Below, piece after piece: positions 6,026 to 10,469 of a stretch of DNA of 10,469 bases. Position 1 is the first letter of the stretch; each line of letters opens with the position of its first letter. This DNA is from Hemicentrotus pulcherrimus (taxonomy: Eukaryota; Echinodermata; Echinoidea; Camarodonta; Strongylocentrotidae), in contig BEXV01005343.1 in the NCBI GenBank assembly GCA_003118195.1, positions 1-10,469 on the forward strand, written 5' to 3'. The notes under the pieces are model-generated. The model was not told where the DNA came from, did not search any database, and saw only the letters and a list, made by a program, of their open reading frames with translations. The translations under genes were made by a program, and so were the position numbers.

Positions 6026-6232
6026 TCTGATAAAATCTAGGCATTGGTGCTAATGTCTGGGTCTCAACAAAGAGATTCAGTCATACAAAGTATGCCCTCC
6101 AAAGGAGGACTAGAGCGTTGAAAGGAGGACGAGAGAAAACTGCTCTCCTGAATTCCGACACTAGCCCTTGTTCATATATGATCAAATCTCTTTCTTGAGA
6201 CCCGACATAGCACCACTGGAGATTTCATCAGA
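6026..6232. mobile_element. Foldback / MITE-like sequence nested in intron 1
   Basis: The left arm 6026-6077 and right arm 6185-6232 are inverted repeats of each other over about 50 bp, with two single-base gaps and a few mismatches. Shared blocks are TCTGAT, AAATCT, TGGTGCTA, TGTC, GGGTCTCAA and AAAGAGATT. The 107-bp spacer contains a 20-bp tandem unit (AAAGGAGGACTAGAG at 6101, AAAGGAGGACGAGAG at 6121). No transposase and no clear flanking duplication is seen, so it may be a MITE-type foldback or simply an inverted duplication. Confidence 0.7.
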
Positions 6233-6502
6233 GATTCTGTATTTGTCAGTGTCACTAAGTGTAGTTTGTTAAAGTAGATTAGGGGATATTGTATTAGAGT
6301 AATCAGCATGTGTATGTCGATGAAAAATTTATTTAATTTCAGACAATGAGAAGTTCAACTTTTATATTCTCCCAACTGACCTAGTATTGTGAAGGGGGGG
6401 GGGTGACAAGATGCAGTGACATTTGTTGAAATCTATAGCACTACCTACATTTAGGACCAGGGAGTAATTAGAATTAACAAAATTGTATCTTCTTTTCTGC
6501 AG

Positions 6503-6738
6503 ATTCACTTCGATGAATCACAATTTGAAAATGGGAGAGCAGATGGGAAGAAAAAACTGAAGTGGCAGGCGGTACCAACCATATTCTGCCATCGCAGTGT
6601 GCTGAAGCCCAGGCGACCTCTGAAACGCCTTCCCTGTACACCAAACGCTGTTTAGTGCTACCAAGAAATCGTGCGTTTCCTTTGACCATACCTACTTTAT
6701 TAACCAAGCAGACAAAACAACATCAACTTCAAGTTCAG
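6503..6738 (+). pseudogene. P-type transposase exon 2: second part of THAP domain, frameshifted
   Basis: In the frame of 6503 the exon reads IHFDESQFENGRADGKKK, then LKWQAVPTIF. HF supplies the fourth zinc ligand and the conserved Phe, and AVPTIF is the hallmark end of a THAP domain. That frame meets TAG at 6653-6655. From about 6624 the frame of 6504 is the likely coding one: TLFSATKKSC...FDHTYF, then a Ser/Thr-rich end that splices in phase (one base left over) into exon 3 at CAG|GTACGT. So one base was gained, or two lost, at about 6590-6640. The frame imposed by exon 1 through the AG at 6501-6502 also does not match IHF. The 94-residue open frame at 6562-6846 is a third-frame shadow. Confidence 0.82.
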
Positions 6739-7735
6739 GTACGTACTGAATCAATGAATCATTTTCATCAAACTACTGTCGTTATTTTAACTTCCTTTGT
6801 CCAAACTACAGAAGGGCAATTCCATGGTTACTCACGTTACATTTAGAGAGATATTGAGTAACCTCTTAATCTCCTGTTCTCTGACTATAGGTGTTTAAAG
6901 GTAAATGAGTTTTATTCACAACACTGCACATACATCTATATATTAGAGTAGTAAATGCAGCTTCAAAACTTTAGAAGTTGGTTACTCACATTCACTATTT
7001 TGGACCAACCAGTGGAATTGCCCAGAAGACAAAATGTGTACCTTCATTCTGAAGGATTGCATGTATGCAGTTTATCTGTAATTACAGAGGAGCATTTCAT
7101 GAAGAGTCTTGTCAGTCTCAGCCAATCAGATGCATGGATTTCAGTAGCTTGTAACAGTTGTCACTGAAAATCACTGACAAGACCCTTCATGAAACACTTC
7201 CCAGGGCTGTATAAAAACATGTGAAAAATTATTTGTCTTACATCATGGGGTGGAGACTGCTTTTGTTATACTCAAAAACAGCTGCATATTGTTTTTCTTA
7301 TTCATTTACAATGTTCATTGAAGTCAAATAGATAAATGCCCCCCCCCCCTTCCAACACACACATACACACAAATACAAAAAATATATAATTTTCCAATAA
7401 TTTGAGATGCTGTCCCTTAAATCTGCTTGACTACAACTAGGGCCTCTTTTTCATTTGTTGAAAATTTCAAGTTTCCATGATTAGAAAAAATTAGCATTTA
7501 TTCTATTTGGAAACTGGTATGTGAAATTTCCATTAATTTTATGAAATTATGCTCATTCATTTTTTGGAGGATTTTGAGGTATAAAATGCCTCTTTTAAGA
7601 TGTTCATGCTAGCAATGTGATTTAGAATAGGGATTAACTTGCATAAGTTTGTCTCAAAATGAAGGGTACAAATTACAATTTGTTCTCTTATTATGTTATT
7701 GTAATTTTTTCTCTCCTCTTTATTTGTTATTCCAG
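6739..7735 (+). other. Transposase intron 2 (997 bp), no gene inside
   Basis: It is bounded by donor GTACGT at 6739 and a pyrimidine-rich acceptor TTTATTTGTTATTCCAG ending at 7735. It is AT-rich, with a 100-nt hairpin (7095-7194), a run of eleven C at 7339-7349 and a CA-rich patch (about 7354-7377). No supported coding sequence; open frames at 6955-7167 and 7557-7751 (minus) have no domains. Confidence 0.78.
7095..7194. repeat. 100-nt nested hairpin in intron 2
   Basis: TTTCATGAAGAGTCTTGTCAG at 7095-7115 plus the next T pairs with 7173-7194 over 22 bp, with one mismatch (A at 7105 against C at 7184). Inside, GATTTCAGT (7137-7145) pairs with ACTGAAAATC (7163-7172) with one bulge, directly beside the outer right arm. 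It may be a small MITE remnant or a hairpin RNA; neither is shown. Confidence 0.75.
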
Positions 7736-9833
7736 TTGAAGACACTGCCACAGAAGACGAGAACTACCCCACCACATCAAGTGTACCACAAAGTAAACCA
7801 AGAATGAAAATGCAGGGGAGAATCAAGGCATTAAAGACTGAACTTCTGAAAACAAACAAACAGTATAGAGCTATTCAGAAAGCTAAACTGAAACAGGAAT
7901 CGCGGACAGCACGAATCTTTAGGAAAGATCAGTTAAACGCTTTGTCACGACGGACTATGAATGGGGTACAGTGGTCACCAGCCACAGTTAAGAAGGCCCT
8001 ACAGCTGAGGTTCTCATGCAGATCTGCAGGATACAAAGTCCTATTAAAACAGCAATACCCACTACCATCGGAACGCACACTTCAGAGGAGGTAACAGAAC
8101 ATTTCTTTTCAGCCAGGTGTATTGGCGCAGGTCTTTGAACTGCTGAAGCTGAAAGTTGATAGTCTGACTTAGGAAGAACGACTTTGCTGTCTTACACTAG
8201 ACGAAATGTCTCTGACACAAAAAGTCGAGTATGATGTCACTAGTGGTCACCTTGTAGGCGATGTGACATTGCCAAGACACTGTGGCAGTGCTGACCATGC
8301 GCTTGTGTTCATGCTCGGTGGAGTTACCTCTCGCTGGAAACAAACGATTTGCTATCACTTTACAAGTGGCTCAACAGATGGAACCGTCTTCAAGGACATC
8401 ATTCTGGACATCATCAGTCGTGCAGCAGACATCGGCCTGCATGTCCAAGCAGTAACAAGTGATATGGGTAGCGCCAATCGGGCTATGTGGAAGTCGTTTG
8501 GGATAATATGCGGTAAACATTGCCAGACGGTCTACAGAATCCCTCACCCGCATGAAACAGAAGGTTGGCTGTATTTTCTCGCTGATGTTCCTCATTTGTT
8601 CAAAAACATCAAGTCAGCTCTAATAAGTGAGCAGAATTTTGTTCTTTCCAAAGACACCGTAGAGCGCCATCAGCTTCGCTCATCCATCGTCAGTGATTAC
8701 CCCCTTCATGACCTTGCATGCTTCCAAGAGCACCACGAGTTGAAGCTGGCACCAAAGCTTACCAAGGCCAAACTTGCACCTTCTCACTTCGAGAAAATGA
8801 AAGTGTCCAGCGCTACACATGTGATCAGCCATGATGTGAGCAGTGCCCTCATCTACCTTGCAAACAAAGAAAGCAGGGGTGCAGACCATCGTACTGCAGC
8901 TTGGTTTATCGAAATGATGAACCATTGGTTCGAGATCATGACAAGCCGTCATCCTGTTTTGGCCCTTAGCAAGATGAAGCCAGATAAATACAAGGAAACT
9001 CTGTCATTTCTTCAAGATGTCATAGCTGTGTTTAAGGGGATAAAGATAGGTAAAGGTGACTGGAAGCCATGCCAAACCGGGGTCATCTTGACTACTACAT
9101 CAGTTCTTAGCTTAGCTGAGGAGCTTCTTGATGCTGGTCACAAATACCTTCTTACAGGTAGACTAACACAAAATTGTTTGGAAAATCTGTTTTCTGTCGT
9201 TCGCCCGAGGAAGCCGGTCCCATCCCCACTAGAATTCAAGTTTGCCCTGAAACTCATCAGCACTGCCCAGTTTCTTACGCTGCCACGTTCAGGGAGTTAC
9301 AGCCAAGATGATGGCGAATTCCTCGCTGATTTCCTGCAACAGGACGTGCAGGTCCCAGAGGAAGTCGATGTCTCAGGCATCATCCTGTCAGACAACCCCG
9401 ATGTCAGTACTGTTGTCTTCCTCCAGCAGAGCGCGCTAGCCTCTTCAACCTTGCAGGCTACTGTGCCACCAGTGTTAAGAAGAACGAGACAACTTGCGAA
9501 ACATGCATGAGTGATGTGACAGCTGAAGACACAGAAGACATACATCCTGATGCACAGCTCACCATGCTGAAAGAGTTCAAAACTGGATGCCTTCTTCGTG
9601 TGTCAGACAAGACATTCAAGATGATATTGACTGTTGAAGCGATGTTCCGCGAGGCTGAAGACAAGCTCATGGATAAAAAAAATGTGAAGAGTGTGCTTCT
9701 AGAACGAGCGCAAGAGCAAACTGAAGATGTGAAGTTTGCAGACTGCCATAACATCAAAAGGAAACTTCTTGCGAAGTTTATCACATTGCGGCTACATTTC
9801 TTCAATCTGCAAGAAGCAAACCGGCAATCGTAA
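7736..9833 (+). pseudogene. P-type (THAP9-like) transposase exon 3: HTH and RNase H-like catalytic core, broken
   Basis: The exon reads from 7738 in one frame to about 9420, then shifts. Order: acidic linker; basic coiled-coil-like segment (about 7804-7915); helix-turn-helix region ending YPLPSERTLQRR (8094); FQPGVL...; first catalytic Asp in CLTLDEMSL (8200-8202); ALVFMLGGVTSRWKQT; second Asp in VTSDMGSANRAMW (8461-8463); DVPHLFKNI; a long insertion corresponding to the GTP-binding domain of P transposases; third catalytic residue Glu in LTQNCLENLFS (9181-9183). After a frameshift at about 9420-9440 the C-terminus follows: SLFNLAGY, then a C-x2-C pair (CETC, 9495-9506) and a Lys/Glu-rich tail to TAA at 9831-9833. 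Two nonsense codons, TAA at 8092-8094 and TAG at 8170-8172, interrupt it. The enzyme would cut and join the element's ends in the nucleus; this copy cannot make it whole. Length (about 830 codons with exons 1-2) fits the family. Confidence 0.93.
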
Positions 9834-10221
9834 GAAAGAATCATCAAAGAAGTTTAATGAACTGGGTAGCAAAAGCATGGCAATGAGGAAGCTAGCCGCA
9901 AAAGTGAAATGAAATGGATCAAGCATGCAATAAGTAATTTCCATTCTAGTTTTGAACACTTGAAGGGGTCAATATTGTATGAGGGCAATTAGGCAATGAA
10001 TATTAACTTTTATTTGAGCTAAGTACACCATGTAGGTATAAATGTACAGTGTATCCTTATACAATACAAACAATAGCACGAGTTGCTTTCTGGCTCGCAC
10101 AGTTGTGTTTGAAATGTGGCCGACACAACACAGTATATGCACTTCAAAGTTTATACATGCACTGCACGCGCACGCTGTAGACCGGGCGGCGTTTGAAACA
10201 AAATGGCGTCAATTCGCAAGT
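9834..10221 (+). other. 3' UTR and right subterminal region of the P element
   Basis: About 390 bp between the transposase stop and the right terminal repeat. I see no canonical AATAAA; AATACA at 10063-10068 and AATAAG near 9929 are weak alternatives. It becomes GC-rich close to the end. The 109-residue open frame at 10042-10371 crosses the transposon border into flanking DNA and is not credible as a gene. Confidence 0.6.
10193..10207 (-). repeat. Subterminal inverted repeat, right (15 bp)
   Basis: TTGAAACAAAATGGC is the exact reverse complement of 4751-4765. It lies 44 bp from the right end against 68 bp on the left, so the two ends are asymmetric, as is usual for P elements. Confidence 0.85.
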
Positions 10222-10251
10222 TGTCGCTACTCTCTTTATGTAGGTACTCTA
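10222..10251 (-). repeat. P-element terminal inverted repeat, right
   Basis: This ends CTTTATGTAGGTACTCTA at 10251; its reverse complement matches 4683-4712 in 29 of 30 positions. Confidence 0.95.
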
Positions 10252-10259
10252 GGCAACTC
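10252..10259. repeat. Target-site duplication, right copy (8 bp)
   Basis: GGCAACTC is identical to 4675-4682 and touches the end of the right terminal repeat. Confidence 0.95.
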
Positions 10260-10469
10260 AGCACCACAGCGCCCGCACGCGCCCGTAGGAGCTGTAAGGG
10301 AGCCGGCCGGACACCGGCCAAAAATTAATTTCTGTTTTACTCGCCGTGCAGGCCCCGGAGTTTATATGTGAAAGCCCCATTACGAGGAAAAAATGAATAC
10401 CACGCAGAACATGGGCCTGTTATACAGGCACACCGGAAGCAGTTTGGGATTGGGAGGGGGGGGGGGGGG
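10260..10469. other. Non-coding target-site flank, right of the P element
   Basis: GC-rich, with no gene visible. Two short perfect hairpins occur: GGCCGG/CCGGCC around ACA (10305-10319) and GCCTGT/ACAGGC around TAT (10415-10429). The window ends in a run of 14 G (10456-10469). Before the insertion this sequence followed directly after 4682. Confidence 0.6.

Larger units (their letters stand above)
5005..6502 (+). other. Transposase intron 1 (about 1.5 kb), no gene inside
   Basis: Donor GTAAGA at 5005 and acceptor TCTTTTCTGCAG ending at 6502 are good matches to splice consensus. Contents: a CACTG-rich patch (about 5268-5333), an 88-bp tandem duplication (5456-5631), a foldback sequence (6026-6232), and a run of ten G at 6394-6403. 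Short open frames in it on both strands show no domains. Confidence 0.75.
4683..10251 (+). mobile_element. Full-length P-superfamily (THAP9-like) DNA transposon, 5569 bp
   Basis: Terminal inverted repeats of 30 bp (one mismatch at position 23) start TAGAGTACC at 4683 and end GGTACTCTA at 10251, framed by a perfect 8-bp duplication GGCAACTC. A 15-bp subterminal inverted repeat (GCCATTTTGTTTCAA) lies 68 bp in from the left end and 44 bp in from the right end. Inside is one rightward transposase gene of three exons with THAP, helix-turn-helix and RNase H-like parts. The ends look complete, but the gene has about five lesions, so the copy is non-autonomous unless helped in trans. The intact duplication and near-identical ends suggest a fairly recent insertion compared with the neighbouring retroelements. 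Confidence 0.96.

Noticed and set aside
6562..6846. 94-residue open frame on the plus strand
   Set aside because: It runs through the exon 2 splice donor into the intron, in a frame that matches neither AVPTIF nor the exon 3 phase.
8091..8130. Possible short intron with donor GTAACA at 8091 and acceptors TTTTCAG (8112) or GGCGCAG (8130)
   Set aside because: It would be only 22-40 bp, and the sequence through it reads in the same frame as conserved transposase (FQPGVL...VFELLKLKV). A nonsense codon at 8092 explains the break better.
9507..9833. Separate 108-residue gene overlapping the previous one by ATGA
   Set aside because: The frame extends upstream without its ATG into SLFNLAGY and CETC, the expected C-terminal continuation of the transposase. 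It is one frameshifted protein, not a coupled gene pair.
4853..9833. Domesticated THAP9-like host gene
   Set aside because: Intact terminal repeats and target duplication, plus stops and frameshifts, show an ordinary dead transposon copy rather than a conserved host gene.
10042..10371. 109-residue open frame
   Set aside because: It crosses the right terminal repeat and target duplication into flanking DNA and has no recognisable motif.

Overview
The window looks like repeat-rich, non-coding DNA from an animal genome, most likely a marine invertebrate. The reasons are spliced exons with GT-AG introns, a THAP/P-type DNA transposon, a CR1/L2-like non-LTR retrotransposon carrying a 2A peptide, a Ty3/Gypsy remnant, and no operon-like packing. 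Several TAGGCCTA-like words (near 4491 and 5047) and the GCGCC...GGCGC 3' end of the non-LTR element fit echinoderms or other deuterostomes, but I cannot fix the species. I see no intact host gene, tRNA, rRNA or CRISPR array.

Layout. 1-340: GC-rich DNA with several perfect hairpins, no gene. 341-446: a 50-bp tandem repeat with AGCGCC cores. About 447-1890: a decayed, internally deleted non-LTR retrotransposon (2A peptide, start of the APE endonuclease, then directly the C-terminal tail of the polyprotein and a typical 3' end), bracketed by two related ~48-bp direct repeats. 1961-3970: the 3' part of a Ty3/Gypsy element (end of RNase H, integrase zinc-binding domain, deletion of the integrase core, C-terminal tail, AT-rich 3' UTR, polypurine tract and one 381-bp LTR). 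3971-4674: a 12-bp tandem repeat, a six-unit minisatellite with a 78-bp (40+38) higher-order period, and GC-rich unique sequence.

4675-10259: the main feature, a complete P-element-superfamily transposon of 5569 bp (4683-10251). It has 30-bp terminal inverted repeats with one mismatch, a perfect 8-bp target-site duplication, and a matching 15-bp subterminal inverted repeat at each end. One three-exon gene fills it, coding for a THAP9-like transposase: THAP zinc finger over exons 1-2, then helix-turn-helix and RNase H-like catalytic core in exon 3. All three catalytic acidic residues are present, but the reading frame is broken by two nonsense codons, two frameshifts and a junction problem at the exon 1/2 splice. 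The ends could still act as substrates for a transposase supplied by another copy. The introns hold a nested foldback (MITE-like) sequence, an 88-bp tandem duplication and a 100-nt hairpin. 10260-10469 is the other side of the target site, GC-rich and without a gene, ending in a G run.
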